This document shows, one piece after another, positions 8,100 to 16,172 of a stretch of 64,000 nucleotides of DNA. Made by a program: the position numbers and the translations under genes. Location of the stretch: contig JAAYDI010000211.1 in NCBI GenBank assembly GCA_012729315.1, forward strand, positions 62,001 to 126,000, written 5' to 3'. The notes under the pieces were generated by a model. The model searched no databases, was not told the origin of the DNA, and saw nothing but the letters and a program-made list of their open reading frames with translations. Every line of letters starts with the position of its first letter. The stretch's first letter is position 1. This DNA comes from Planctomycetaceae bacterium. GTDB lineage: Bacteria; Planctomycetota; Planctomycetia; Pirellulales; Pirellulaceae.

Positions 8100-9127
8100 G
8101 GATGTCGACACTTCGCTGGACCGTGCTGGTCATCGCGTTCATCGTGCTGACGTATGGGGGTTTGGTCGGCATTTCCCTGGGAGATTTCCTGCCGACTTTC
8201 GCATGCTGGTATGTCGGGGAATCCCGCGGAGGCGACTGCTTCTTGTGGCACGTGCAGCACCATTTCAGTGGACATGGAGGTCCGGGCTATCTGGTCCGGC
8301 CGAACGCTCCGATGCTTCTCTATTTCTTCCTGCTCCTGCTCGTGCTAGGGAAGGCGTGGTGCGGCTGGATCTGCCCGCTGGGATTCATCATGGACGTGCT
8401 GGATCTGGCCCGCCGCAGACTCAACATGGGTTATCTGTTCTTTTCGCAGCGACTACGGGCCCGCTTGGCGCCGATCAAGTGGGTCTTGCTGTTTCTCTCC
8501 CTCGTCGTGCCACTGTCCTGCTTTCCATTCTTCATGCGGTCCCAGATCGCGTCCGACCTGAGTCAGCCGTACTGCCAGTGGTGTCCCGCGAAATATGTGG
8601 TGCCGCTGTGCGTGGGGAATGTGGAAGAGATCGCCGTCAACTTTCGCAGCGGCGTGGGTATCTTCATGACCGCCGTGGGGCTGGTCGTGGCGGGCCTGTT
8701 CCTGATCGGCGCCCTGACCAAGAGGCGGTTCTGGTGTTCGTTCTGCCCCATGGGATTAGTCATCGGGCTATGCCGCAAGATCAGCATTGTCAAGCTGAAG
8801 AAGAACTGCCAGGCGTGCACCCGCTGCGGGATCTGCTACAACGTGTGCCCGCTGGACATCGAGGAGATCTTCACGGAACGCACGCGGACGAACGTAACCT
8901 ACCAGGACTGCATTCTCTGCATGAAGTGTATTGAAAACTGCCCGGAAGAAGGCGTCCTGAGCGCCACGTTTTGTGGCAGGACGATCTACCGTGCCACGCA
9001 AAAAGGGTTCTTTTCGAACCCCGTCGCGTCAGGCCGACGGGCGCGGCAAGAGCCTGCGGTAGGCGCAGCGGATACGATCAGCGCCGACGAAGGGGAGCCG
9101 GTTCTTTCGGGCTCCCGACCATCATGA
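8096..9127 (+). CDS. NapH/CcoG-type membrane iron-sulfur protein
   Basis: A 343-residue protein with about four or five membrane helices. It carries WCGWICP (C89/C93), CQWCP (C160/C163) and WCSFCP (C214/C217), the Cys-Pro motifs typical of NapH/RnfA-like electron carriers. Two [4Fe-4S] ferredoxin motifs follow: C241xxC244xxC247xxxC251P and C272xxC275xxC278xxxC282P. Such proteins pass electrons between the quinone pool or periplasm and cytosolic acceptors. It overlaps both neighbours by ATGA (8096 and 9124), so it is translationally coupled to the DUF4198-like protein and to the reductase. I infer that it feeds electrons to the activase/reductase pair. Confidence 0.85.
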   Translation: MRMSTLRWTVLVIAFIVLTYGGLVGISLGDFLPTFACWYVGESRGGDCFLWHVQHHFSGHGGPGYLVRPNAPMLLYFFLLLLVLGKAWCGWICPLGFIMDVLDLARRRLNMGYLFFSQRLRARLAPIKWVLLFLSLVVPLSCFPFFMRSQIASDLSQPYCQWCPAKYVVPLCVGNVEEIAVNFRSGVGIFMTAVGLVVAGLFLIGALTKRRFWCSFCPMGLVIGLCRKISIVKLKKNCQACTRCGICYNVCPLDIEEIFTERTRTNVTYQDCILCMKCIENCPEEGVLSATFCGRTIYRATQKGFFSNPVASGRRARQEPAVGAADTISADEGEPVLSGSRPS

Positions 9128-10470
9128 GGAAACGAACATCGATGCCACGACAAGAGGACACCACCGAGGAACTGCAACGGCGGAAGGCGAGGTTTGTGCG
9201 CGCGCTAGGCAGATCGACGGAGAAGGTATTGCACGAACTGGAAGCGGACGACCGCCGGCCGGCCACGATGAATCGATTCCTGGACGTCCTACGGCGGGCG
9301 TTCCTGAGCGGCGAGGAGGTAGACGGCCCGGCGCTTCATCCCGGCCAGAAAGTGATCGGCACCTATTGCATCATGGCGCCCGAGGAGTTCATCTACGCGG
9401 CCGGCGCGGTTCCGATCCGGCTGTGTGGAGGCAGTTACGAGGCAGCTCTGGCAGGCGATGACCTGGTGCCCCGCGACATCTGTCCGGTCGTCAGGGCATC
9501 GGCCGGTCTCACCTCGTTCGGGCTGCTGCCGATCTATCGGCGGTTCGACGCCGTGATCGTGCCCACCACCTGCGACGGCAAACGCAAGCTCGGCGAGGCC
9601 CTCTCGGATTTCCTGCCGGTCTGGATGCTCGAGGTCCCGCACATCAAGGAAACGGAACGTTCTCGGATCGAGTGGCTCGAGCAGATCTATGCTGTCAAAC
9701 GCAACATTGAGAAGCTCACGTGCCGGAAGATCAATCGCAAGACGCTCCGCGAGGCGATCGGCAGGATTGCCCGAGCCCAGTACCAGGCGAGACGGCTGCA
9801 CGAGCTGCGGTCGGCGGATCCGATCGTCGTGCTTGGCCAACACGCCATGCTGGCGCTCAACGCCTACGCCTACGATACGGTGGACGAGTGGGCCGGCGCC
9901 ATGACACGGTTCAACGATGAACTGGAGCAGCGTCGCCGGCAGGGCCGGTCGGTGGCCGACAAGCGCGCTCCGCGCGTCCTACTGGCCGGCTCGCCCGTCG
10001 TCTTCCCGAACTGGAAACTGCCCATGCTCATTGAAGAGATGGGTGGCGTTGTGGTCATTGACGAAACCTGCATGGCCGATCGACTTCTGTACGATCCGGT
10101 CGGGGTGAGTGAAGGCTCGATGACCGAGATGATCCGCGGGATCGCCGCCCGGCTGATCATGCCCTGCACCTGCCCGTCATTTTCGCCGAACGAAGACCGC
10201 ATGTACCGCCTGAGGCAGTTGGTCGAGAAGTTCCGCGTCGATGGCGTGATCTACCACGTTCTCAAGGGCTGCATGATTTATGACTTCGAGGTCGCGCGGG
10301 TGGAGCGCATGATGAAGGAAGCGGGCGTGCCGCTGCTGCGAGTGGAAACGGATTACAACCCGGAGGACGTGGAGCAACTGCGGACGCGGATCGAGGCATT
10401 CCTGGAGATGACCGGAGCGAAGAAGAGCGAAGCAAGGTGCGAGTCCAATGAAATACTATGCGGGAATTGA
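9124..10470 (+). CDS. 2-hydroxyacyl-CoA dehydratase-like D component (double-cubane reductase type)
   Basis: A 448-residue protein. The ATG at 9124 overlaps the previous stop in ATGA; ATG 9142 is an alternative. It contains the HgdB/FldB/BcrC family landmarks: TYCIMAPEEFIYAAGAVPIRL (C82), RDICPVVRASAG (C120), VPTTCDGKRK (C150), DETCMADR (C316), MPCTCPSF (C348/C350) and LKGCMIYD (C383). One such polypeptide paired with an activase and no second dehydratase subunit fits the homodimeric double-cubane cluster proteins (DCCP), where an [Fe8S9] cluster is reduced by an ATP-dependent partner and can reduce small molecules such as acetylene. The true substrate here is unknown. A benzoyl-CoA-reductase-type or dehydratase role is less likely without partner subunits. 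Confidence 0.82.
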   Translation: MRKRTSMPRQEDTTEELQRRKARFVRALGRSTEKVLHELEADDRRPATMNRFLDVLRRAFLSGEEVDGPALHPGQKVIGTYCIMAPEEFIYAAGAVPIRLCGGSYEAALAGDDLVPRDICPVVRASAGLTSFGLLPIYRRFDAVIVPTTCDGKRKLGEALSDFLPVWMLEVPHIKETERSRIEWLEQIYAVKRNIEKLTCRKINRKTLREAIGRIARAQYQARRLHELRSADPIVVLGQHAMLALNAYAYDTVDEWAGAMTRFNDELEQRRRQGRSVADKRAPRVLLAGSPVVFPNWKLPMLIEEMGGVVVIDETCMADRLLYDPVGVSEGSMTEMIRGIAARLIMPCTCPSFSPNEDRMYRLRQLVEKFRVDGVIYHVLKGCMIYDFEVARVERMMKEAGVPLLRVETDYNPEDVEQLRTRIEAFLEMTGAKKSEARCESNEILCGN

Positions 10471-11233
10471 CGCCGGCTCGACGTACGTCAAGACAGCCGT
10501 GATCAACAATGGCTCGGTGCTGGGGTCCCGCGTGGCCCGCAGCGGTGTCGTCTGTGCCGAGACGGCCGGCCGACTGCTCGACGACCTGCTCTCCGATCTC
10601 GGCCTGCACCGTGCCGATCTCGCCTCGGTCATGGCCACGGGGTACGGTCGCAGGACGATCCTGTTCGCCGACGACACGGTCAGCGAGATCGCGGCCCATG
10701 CCGGAGGCACGCGCATGACGGCGCCGGAAGGCGTGCGGGTCAAGACGATTATCGACATCGGCGGCCAGGACAGCAAGGTGATCGTGCTGGACGATGACGG
10801 CGAGGTCAAGAACTTCGTCATGAACGACAAGTGCGCCGCCGGCACGGGGCGGTTCATGGAAGTGCTGGCGGAGACCCTGGAAGCATCTATCGACGAACTG
10901 GGCGAACTCGCCCGCCGGTCGACCAACCCCTGCCAGATCAACAGCCTGTGCGTGGTATTTGCACAGTCCGAGGTCATCTCCCTGCTCGCTCGGGGCAAAG
11001 ACCGCGCGGATATCGTCGCCGGCCTCCACAACTCGCTGGCCGCGCGGGTGGGAAGGATGGCGCGCCGAGACGGGCTCCAACGCGACGTGCTGATGACCGG
11101 CGGAGGCGCGTTGAATTCGGGACTCCAGGCGGCCTTTGAGGAAGAGCTGATGACCGATGTCCACGTGGCCCGGCACGCTCAATTCAATGGTGCGATAGGA
11201 GCCGCGGTACTGGCCCAGAAGCGGACCGGCTGA
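10448..11233 (+). CDS. ATP-dependent activase of the dehydratase/double-cubane reductase
   Basis: A 261-residue ASKHA-fold ATPase of the HgdC/BcrAD activator family. It has YAGIDAGSTYVKTAVI (phosphate 1), IDIGGQDSKVI (phosphate 2) and MTGGGALNSGL (adenosine). The two cysteines that hold the single [4Fe-4S] cluster between the subunits of the dimer are present, C129 (NDKCAAGTGRFME) and C168 (NSLCVVFAQSEVI). These proteins use ATP hydrolysis to push one electron at very low potential onto the partner's cluster. The gene starts inside the preceding reductase gene (23-base overlap), a strong sign of a 1:1 functional pair. Confidence 0.9.
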   Translation: MKYYAGIDAGSTYVKTAVINNGSVLGSRVARSGVVCAETAGRLLDDLLSDLGLHRADLASVMATGYGRRTILFADDTVSEIAAHAGGTRMTAPEGVRVKTIIDIGGQDSKVIVLDDDGEVKNFVMNDKCAAGTGRFMEVLAETLEASIDELGELARRSTNPCQINSLCVVFAQSEVISLLARGKDRADIVAGLHNSLAARVGRMARRDGLQRDVLMTGGGALNSGLQAAFEEELMTDVHVARHAQFNGAIGAAVLAQKRTG

Positions 11234-11351
11234 GGCCTGCCCGGGGCCGTGACAGTCCGCGCACATAGCGACGGTACCTGTAACAACGAAACCACCACTG
11301 AACCCGGAAGGCCGAGCCCGGCCACCCCGCGGAAAGGGCCGGAGCAACTGC

Positions 11352-12029
11352 ATGATCACCGAATCCACCGCGCCTTTGCTCGCCGCCCTGCTGGCAGGCC
11401 TGACCTACGGTACCCTCTACTGTGGGCCCTCTTGCGGCCCCTTCCTGTGCGCCTTCATCATGGGCACCAATACCGGCAGCTTTCAGGCGGCGCGATCGTT
11501 GGCCGTTTTCACTGCGGCTCGAGTGACAACCTACGGGATCGTGGGAGTCGTATCGGGCCTGTTGGGCACTGCCGTCTTCTCCACGCATACCAGCGGTTCC
11601 CCGGTGCTGGGAGTCGTAGTGATCATGATCGGGGGATGGATGTGGCGGCGAACTCCCCAGCGTCAGGAACCGGACGGGCTGGTACAGATTGGCAAATCAT
11701 CGACAGCCCGCGGTGCCCAGTGTATGCGCAGCGCTGGCGCAAGGCCGCTGTGGTTGGCCGGAACGGCCTTTGCGCTGACACCCTGCCCGCCCATGCTGGC
11801 CATGCTCGCCTGCGCAGCCCACACCGGCTCGCCCTGGACGGGTGCCGCCATCATGATGCTATTTGGGCTGGGCACCTCGCTTTCCCCGCTGATACTCATC
11901 TGCCTCATGGCGGGCCACTTCTCGCAACGGTTGAGAAGCTGTGCGCCGGAGCAGGCGGTCCTGTTCCGGCGCACAGCCAGCCTGACACTCGTGGCCTTGG
12001 GAAGCTCCATGGTGTTTCACGGAGGATGA
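11352..12029 (+). CDS. Small TauE/SafE-UreH_2-like membrane protein
   Basis: A 225-residue protein with about six hydrophobic segments in two halves, the layout of the UreH_2/DsbD_2 and TauE/SafE transporter-like families. The N-terminal half carries LYCGPSCGPFLC (C24, C28, C33); the second half has LTPCPPMLAMLACAAH, a matching Cys-Pro site. Paired Cys-Pro motifs in the membrane are used for thiol electron transfer in DsbD-like proteins and for metal or sulfite export in others. Last gene of the operon; a 118-base gap separates it from the activase, and it converges on a PEP-CTERM gene with a hairpin between. Confidence 0.72.
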   Translation: MITESTAPLLAALLAGLTYGTLYCGPSCGPFLCAFIMGTNTGSFQAARSLAVFTAARVTTYGIVGVVSGLLGTAVFSTHTSGSPVLGVVVIMIGGWMWRRTPQRQEPDGLVQIGKSSTARGAQCMRSAGARPLWLAGTAFALTPCPPMLAMLACAAHTGSPWTGAAIMMLFGLGTSLSPLILICLMAGHFSQRLRSCAPEQAVLFRRTASLTLVALGSSMVFHGG

Positions 12030-12212
12030 TCAGGGAGCCTTGCCATGAACTCTCATCGCGGGCTGCTTGCCGCTGTTGCAGGCTTTCAAGCGGGTGAGTG
12101 CGGCCGAGCCGGTTGCGGTGCCGACAGCAACCAGCGTGGCAGAAAAACGAGACCAAAGAATAGATCCGTTCCGGCTACAGCCCCGACGAGGTCGCCGGGC
12201 AGAAACGCCAAC

Positions 12213-12246
12213 CGATTCGGCCGGCCTCTTGGGGCCGGCCGAATCG
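12213..12246. terminator. Perfect 14-bp hairpin between convergent operons
   Basis: CGATTCGGCCGGCC (12213-12226) is exactly repeated in inverse at 12233-12246 with a 6-base TCTTGG loop. It lies between the plus-strand operon ending at 12029 and the minus-strand PEP-CTERM gene ending at 12264. There is no T-run on either side. It is placed to work as a bidirectional terminator or transcript-stabilising hairpin. The 234-base gap around it shows no convincing gene. Confidence 0.6.
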
Positions 12247-12263
12247 ATACGACGTGCTGCGTG

Positions 12264-12971
12264 TCAGACGCCGGTCCTGCCCGTCGTCCGGAGGCGAATG
12301 CGCCTGGCGATGCCCAAGCCGATCATACCGGTCCCGAGCAGGACTGCCGCACTCGGCTCAGGAACCGTCGAGATGTAGGGAGCAGCGCCACTGCCGAAGC
12401 CCGAGTATTTGCCGGGACCACTCGGGTCGACGGGAGCGGAAAAAACCAATCCGTGGTTCTTGATCGAGCCGATGGCCCAGCCGTTGTAGAGGTCCGTGAT
12501 ATCCACGTAATGGACGCCGTTGCGCGTCATGGCGACGCTGTGCAGCGGCTGTTCGGTGAGCAGATAATCCCGAAGCGCCGTGCGCGCGAGCACACCTGCT
12601 TCGTTGTCTGCGGGTTTGAGATTGGCCACGTCGTTTAGCCCCGGATTGTAAAGATCGAGATAGCCGGGTTGATCCGGTGTCGCGGGTTTAACCGACATGG
12701 AGCCCACCCCCTGCAGATCGTAGGCCAGATAGGCACGGTCGACGGCTGAATTTCCGACATCGAATTTGATCCATCCGAAGCCCCAAAAGTCGCGGCCAAG
12801 CGGCTGGCCGAGAAAATAGTCTCTTTCGCTCGTGTAGGCGCTGCCGCCGCCCATGAAGGTGTAGCCCGTCAAGGTACATTCGCCAATGACTTCGGCCGAA
12901 GCCGGTTGGACCAGGGACAAGCCGCCCACAAGCGAGGCGAACACACACGCGATAATCGGTTGTCGTATCAT
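12264..12971 (-). CDS. PEP-CTERM sorting-domain protein
   Basis: A 235-residue exported protein with signal peptide MIRQPIIACVFASLVGGLSL...ASA|E. The C-terminus has the complete PEP-CTERM tripartite signal: VPEPSAAVLLGTGMIGLGIA followed by the basic RRIRLRTTGR. Such proteins are recognised by an exosortase and released to the cell surface or matrix; no exosortase is in this window. The mature domain (ECTLTGYTFMGGGSAYTSER, FGWIKFDVGNSAVDRAYLAYDL) looks like a beta-sandwich of the carbohydrate-binding type. It is the last gene of a minus-strand block with DUF1559 and hemP. Confidence 0.85.
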   Translation of the reverse strand: MIRQPIIACVFASLVGGLSLVQPASAEVIGECTLTGYTFMGGGSAYTSERDYFLGQPLGRDFWGFGWIKFDVGNSAVDRAYLAYDLQGVGSMSVKPATPDQPGYLDLYNPGLNDVANLKPADNEAGVLARTALRDYLLTEQPLHSVAMTRNGVHYVDITDLYNGWAIGSIKNHGLVFSAPVDPSGPGKYSGFGSGAAPYISTVPEPSAAVLLGTGMIGLGIARRIRLRTTGRTGV

Positions 12972-13143
12972 AGTTGTTCCAATTCACATCGTTGAGTTAG
13001 GACTTTGGTCTGTTGGCTGGCTGTCTTCGACATGCGGGTAGACGGCGGGCTAAAACCGATTGCTGCCAATAATCACACGTTGGCGTTTCACTCAGGCATT
13101 CATATGGGTGGCTCCTTTCATTTGCTCGCGGTCAATCATCGAA

Positions 13144-14163
13144 TCACTGGTAACCCGTCGGAACTTCCCCACCGGCACGTGTGCCAAACGCGCGCCAGGC
13201 GTCCAGTTCGATGTGCTCAGCGACGAAACGGACGCTCCCGTCGCCGAAGGTTGTAATGACGCCGCCGGGGTGGAATGAACGGGCAGCATAGATGCCAATG
13301 CCCATCGAAGAGATGTCCGGTATCCGGTCGTTTGGCCGCATATAGGTGGTGAATGCCGTGGCTGGAGGCTTGCCGACAATCCAGCCGAAACCGCGATCTC
13401 CAAACCAGAGCCGGCATCGCGCCGCCCAGAAGGCCACATCGGGATCGACCAGACCGTGCAGGCCGGGCCCGTCGGTGTTGGGGGCATGGCCCGTGAATCC
13501 ATACAGGCGATCGAGGCCGCCCGGCATGTTCGCCGGAGCAGTGATGCTGCTCCGGCGTCCCAAAACGCTCTCGGAGACGACGATTGTGTGGCTGGACCCA
13601 TCCCGCATGTCCCGCAGGCCTAACGTTGACCCGTAATAGAACATTCCGTCGGTGGGATACCGCAAATCGTAGTTGGTCCCCCGGCCCGAACCGCCGCAGA
13701 CGACGTAATTGCCCCCGGCCAGTAGCTCGCCCGCTTTTGGCTCGTACAGGTCCTCGCCGCCATCGCTGGGGCACCGAAATAGCGAAAGCCTCGTTCTGGC
13801 GGCCTCCGCTTGGACGGGATTCAACGTCTGGTTATGACTCGAGCCCAAGTACAACGGTTGCGACAGGTCGATCAGCTCTCGGAGGTTCCTCTGTTCAACA
13901 AATGGCAGCAACCGCGCCTGCACCGAGAAACTGGTCAGCGATGTACTTCCCAAACCAGGAAAACGATCGAATTGCGAGTGGTAGTTGTGCAGCGCCAGAC
14001 CGACTTGCCTGAGATTGTTGGAGCAACTCATCCGCCGCGCCGCCTCGCGCGCGGCTTGCACGGCCGGCAACAGCAACCCGATCAGAATGCCGATGACGGC
14101 AATGACTACGAGCAGTTCGACCAGCGTGAAACCTGTTGGGGGCGCCGCGTTGCGCGTTGGCAT
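13144..14163 (-). CDS. DUF1559 protein with prepilin-type N-terminus
   Basis: A 339-residue protein from the ATG at 14163, preceded by AGGAG; an upstream in-frame start at 14205 would only lengthen the leader. The N-terminus has the type IV prepilin signal TGFTLVELLVVIAVIGILI (cleavage between G11 and F12) and [12 protein letters not shown], then the H-x-Gly DUF1559 core (NYHSQFDRFPGLG) and the C-terminal H-x-GG (FHPGGVITTFGDGSVRFV). Planctomycetes carry many DUF1559 genes, thought to encode pseudopilin-like surface proteins; their roles are mostly unknown. Downstream of hemP and upstream of a PEP-CTERM gene on the same strand. Confidence 0.9.
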   Translation of the reverse strand: MPTRNAAPPTGFTLVELLVVIAVIGILIGLLLPAVQAAREAARRMSCSNNLRQVGLALHNYHSQFDRFPGLGSTSLTSFSVQARLLPFVEQRNLRELIDLSQPLYLGSSHNQTLNPVQAEAARTRLSLFRCPSDGGEDLYEPKAGELLAGGNYVVCGGSGRGTNYDLRYPTDGMFYYGSTLGLRDMRDGSSHTIVVSESVLGRRSSITAPANMPGGLDRLYGFTGHAPNTDGPGLHGLVDPDVAFWAARCRLWFGDRGFGWIVGKPPATAFTTYMRPNDRIPDISSMGIGIYAARSFHPGGVITTFGDGSVRFVAEHIELDAWRAFGTRAGGEVPTGYQ

Positions 14164-14295
14164 GGGAAACTCTCCTAGCCCAGGGAAATGGATAGGGATC
14201 AACAACCTGGCTGGCTAGGAAACGCCCCTCGCGGGAGAATCGCCTGGCTGGCGAACGAAAGATAATCGCAGCCCCGGCCGCCATGGAGCCGGTGG

Positions 14296-14490
14296 TTACT
14301 TCTGCAAAATCAGCTTGTTGTTACGGGTCACTAGCAACCGATAGGTTTCTCCGCCGTGCAGGATCCGCACCTCACGACATCCGGCCAGGATCTGCGACGA
14401 GTCAAGGGTTCGTGCTGGTCCGATCCGTTGCGGGACATCGTGCTCGCGGTGCCCGTCGCCCGCTGGATCCGAAATCGAGTGTTCGGTCAT
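14296..14490 (-). CDS. hemP: Hemin uptake protein HemP
   Basis: A 64-residue protein. The C-terminal half, CREVRILHGGETYRLLVTRN then NKLILQK, is the diagnostic HemP core (GREVRIxHxGxxYxLRxTxxGKLILTK). HemP is a small regulator or accessory factor of haem uptake, usually co-transcribed with TonB-dependent haem receptors. No receptor, TonB or ExbB is in this window; its neighbours are DUF1559 and PEP-CTERM proteins. A 6-1-6 Fur-box palindrome lies about 150 bases upstream (14636-14654), matching iron-repressed expression. The ATG at 14490 has a weak GGGAA before it. Confidence 0.85.
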   Translation of the reverse strand: MTEHSISDPAGDGHREHDVPQRIGPARTLDSSQILAGCREVRILHGGETYRLLVTRNNKLILQK

Positions 14491-14635
14491 GGTTGATTTC
14501 CCGCAGTGAAACTGCGTTTGCTCTCCCGCACCCGCTACCGAACACGGCGCTGAATGTGGCTGGCGACCAGTAATCCACCGGGCTGGCGGTTTTCAAGGCG
14601 CGATCCGGTACGGGCTGCTCCGGCCGCGGCGTGTT

Positions 14636-14654
14636 GTTAATGAGACTCATTCTC
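14636..14654 (-). promoter_or_regulatory. Fur box upstream of hemP
   Basis: GTTAATGAGACTCATTCTC agrees at 15 of 19 positions with the classical Fur consensus GATAATGATAATCATTATC and contains the perfect 6-1-6 palindrome AATGAG-A-CTCATT. Directly upstream of hemP, so iron-dependent repression is the natural reading. The stretch 14655-14987 holds no gene or motif that I recognise. Confidence 0.7.
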
Positions 14655-14987
14655 TACATCTTAGGCCAGTTTGACGTTAACGCCGACACTCGTCAAGAGC
14701 CATTCTGCCGCAGAAGCGCAAAAAGGCGGAGATGTAGTAGAGCGCACGACCTTGCGTCGCGCCAGTGACTCTGCTCGCTGCGGATTGTTACTTGGCTTGT
14801 GACGTCGATTGCGGAATCGGATGTCAACGCCCCCACCCCAAGTCCGGCCTCCGCCGACTGGATGTGCCCGCCCAGCAAGGTTTCGCGCCACCTGGCGGTC
14901 CTGGGCCATCGAGGGACCGGGCGTGCACGGACGCGGCAGATTTCGCCCGTGCCGCTTGCAGTGCAAGTTCTCAATAACCCCGTGATT

Positions 14988-15305
14988 TCACGCATGCACG
15001 TTGGGCGTGCGCAGGGAGCGACGATGGTCGCGCGCCATGGGATGGATGCGCCGGACAGAAGCAGGAGAGGCGCTACGAGCGGGATACGTTATGCCTGTTG
15101 AGCCACTTGCCGCATCAACTCCGGAAGGGTTCGGTCGGATGATCGGTCGTCGCGGCAGTCCTTTCAGACGCGCAATCTCGTCGCGCAACGTTTGAATCTC
15201 CGCCTGCTGTTGTTCGATGACGCGCAGCAAGCGTTCCACCAACGGCGTTCGTTCTTCTGCCGACACCTGGATGCCGGCGACCTTGGTCGGTTTGGATCCA
15301 TCCAT
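14988..15305 (-). pseudogene. 5' fragment of a transposase (IS66-like N-terminus)
   Basis: The frame starts MDGSKPTKVAGIQVSAEERT and runs into a coiled-coil (LLRVIEQQQAEIQTLRDEIA) followed by RLKGLPRRPIIRPNPSG. This is the N-terminal pattern of IS66-type planctomycete transposases, where a leucine zipper precedes a K/R-P-x-I-x-P-S segment and zinc finger. After the PSG the sequence becomes low-complexity and stops; zinc finger and DDE domain are absent. I saw no terminal inverted repeats. It is probably the scar of an old insertion, now lying between hemP and the DUF4405 gene. Confidence 0.5.
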
Positions 15306-15404
15306 GCCCTACAAGAAACACTGAAAATGCCCTCTGAGTAAAGACCAATTTCACGGGGTTGATTGAGAAATTGAGAACTTATCTGCCTCCCGCCTTCTGC
15401 GGAA

Positions 15405-16067
15405 TCACTCGGCACGCTTGCACGGGCCGCCAGGAAGTCCACACTGGTTCTTTCTCAGGTCCTCATAGCGTTTGGTGATGGCGGCATACACGTCGCTGGG
15501 CGCGACGCGAGCCTGGAGTGCCAGTTCCCGCAGAGACACGGAGCGATCGTCGACCGGGAAACCGCCTTCCTCCAGCGATTGCTCCACCTCCTCGACGGAC
15601 AGGCCGATCGTGCGAGCGAGCCGATGCAGCGTGAATTCTTCGGCATGGGGCGTGGGCGCCTTGGGAGCAGACCCTTCCCAGTAGGCCTGGATCCGTGAGT
15701 GGACCTGCATGGTGGTACTGAAGGGAGGGACGGCCAACACCGAGCCGGCGACGACACACGCGGTGATGGATGTCGCGATCAGCAGTTCCCGTTTCAACCG
15801 TAATGCCCAGGTCGCTCGCTTCTTGATATAGCCCAGGAAGATCGTCCAGTTGAGGTACAGGTGTATGCCGGCTGCCAGGAGCAGCAGAATCGCCGTGTTG
15901 GTGTGAAGTGACTCCCAGGCATCCTTGTTCAGTCCCACCAGGGTCCAATCCGTCCAGTACGCGACTCGCCCCTTGGGGCTCGCGTAGAGTGCCGCCCCGG
16001 AGGCGCAGAGCACGACGAATGCCAGCATCAGCAGGAGGGAAGTGAATCCTCGCGCGTGAAGTTTCAT
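15405..16067 (-). CDS. DUF4405 membrane protein
   Basis: A 220-residue protein from the ATG at 16067, which has AGGGAG before it. Helix 1 (FTSLLLMLAFVVLCASGAAL), helix 2 (WESLHTNTAILLLLAAGIHLYLNW) and helix 3 (LLIATSITACVVAGSVLAV) form the DUF4405 membrane part; the His residues of helix 2 (HTN, GIHLYLNW) are haem-ligand-like, as in cytochrome b-type domains. Residues about 145-200 form a soluble helical domain (LHRLARTIGLSVEEVEQSLE) resembling a small helix-turn-helix. The tail has two Cys (NQCGLPGGPC). DUF4405 proteins often occur near iron-sulfur redox genes; the facing double-cubane operon fits that. Confidence 0.75.
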   Translation of the reverse strand: MKLHARGFTSLLLMLAFVVLCASGAALYASPKGRVAYWTDWTLVGLNKDAWESLHTNTAILLLLAAGIHLYLNWTIFLGYIKKRATWALRLKRELLIATSITACVVAGSVLAVPPFSTTMQVHSRIQAYWEGSAPKAPTPHAEEFTLHRLARTIGLSVEEVEQSLEEGGFPVDDRSVSLRELALQARVAPSDVYAAITKRYEDLRKNQCGLPGGPCKRAE

Positions 16068-16172
16068 GAGTACTCCCTTGCATTGCGCATCAAGTTGCTG
16101 TGGAACCTGTCTGTCCAGCAGGATGTTAAAGGCACCGGCAACCGGGGCCATCTCCCCTTCCGGCCCGCCTTA

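Noticed and set aside
12045-12212. Short open frame after the TauE/SafE-like gene (starting MNSHRGLLAAVAG)
   Set aside because: A start with AGGGA upstream exists but the frame runs through the hairpin and antisense into the PEP-CTERM gene; no similarity recognised.
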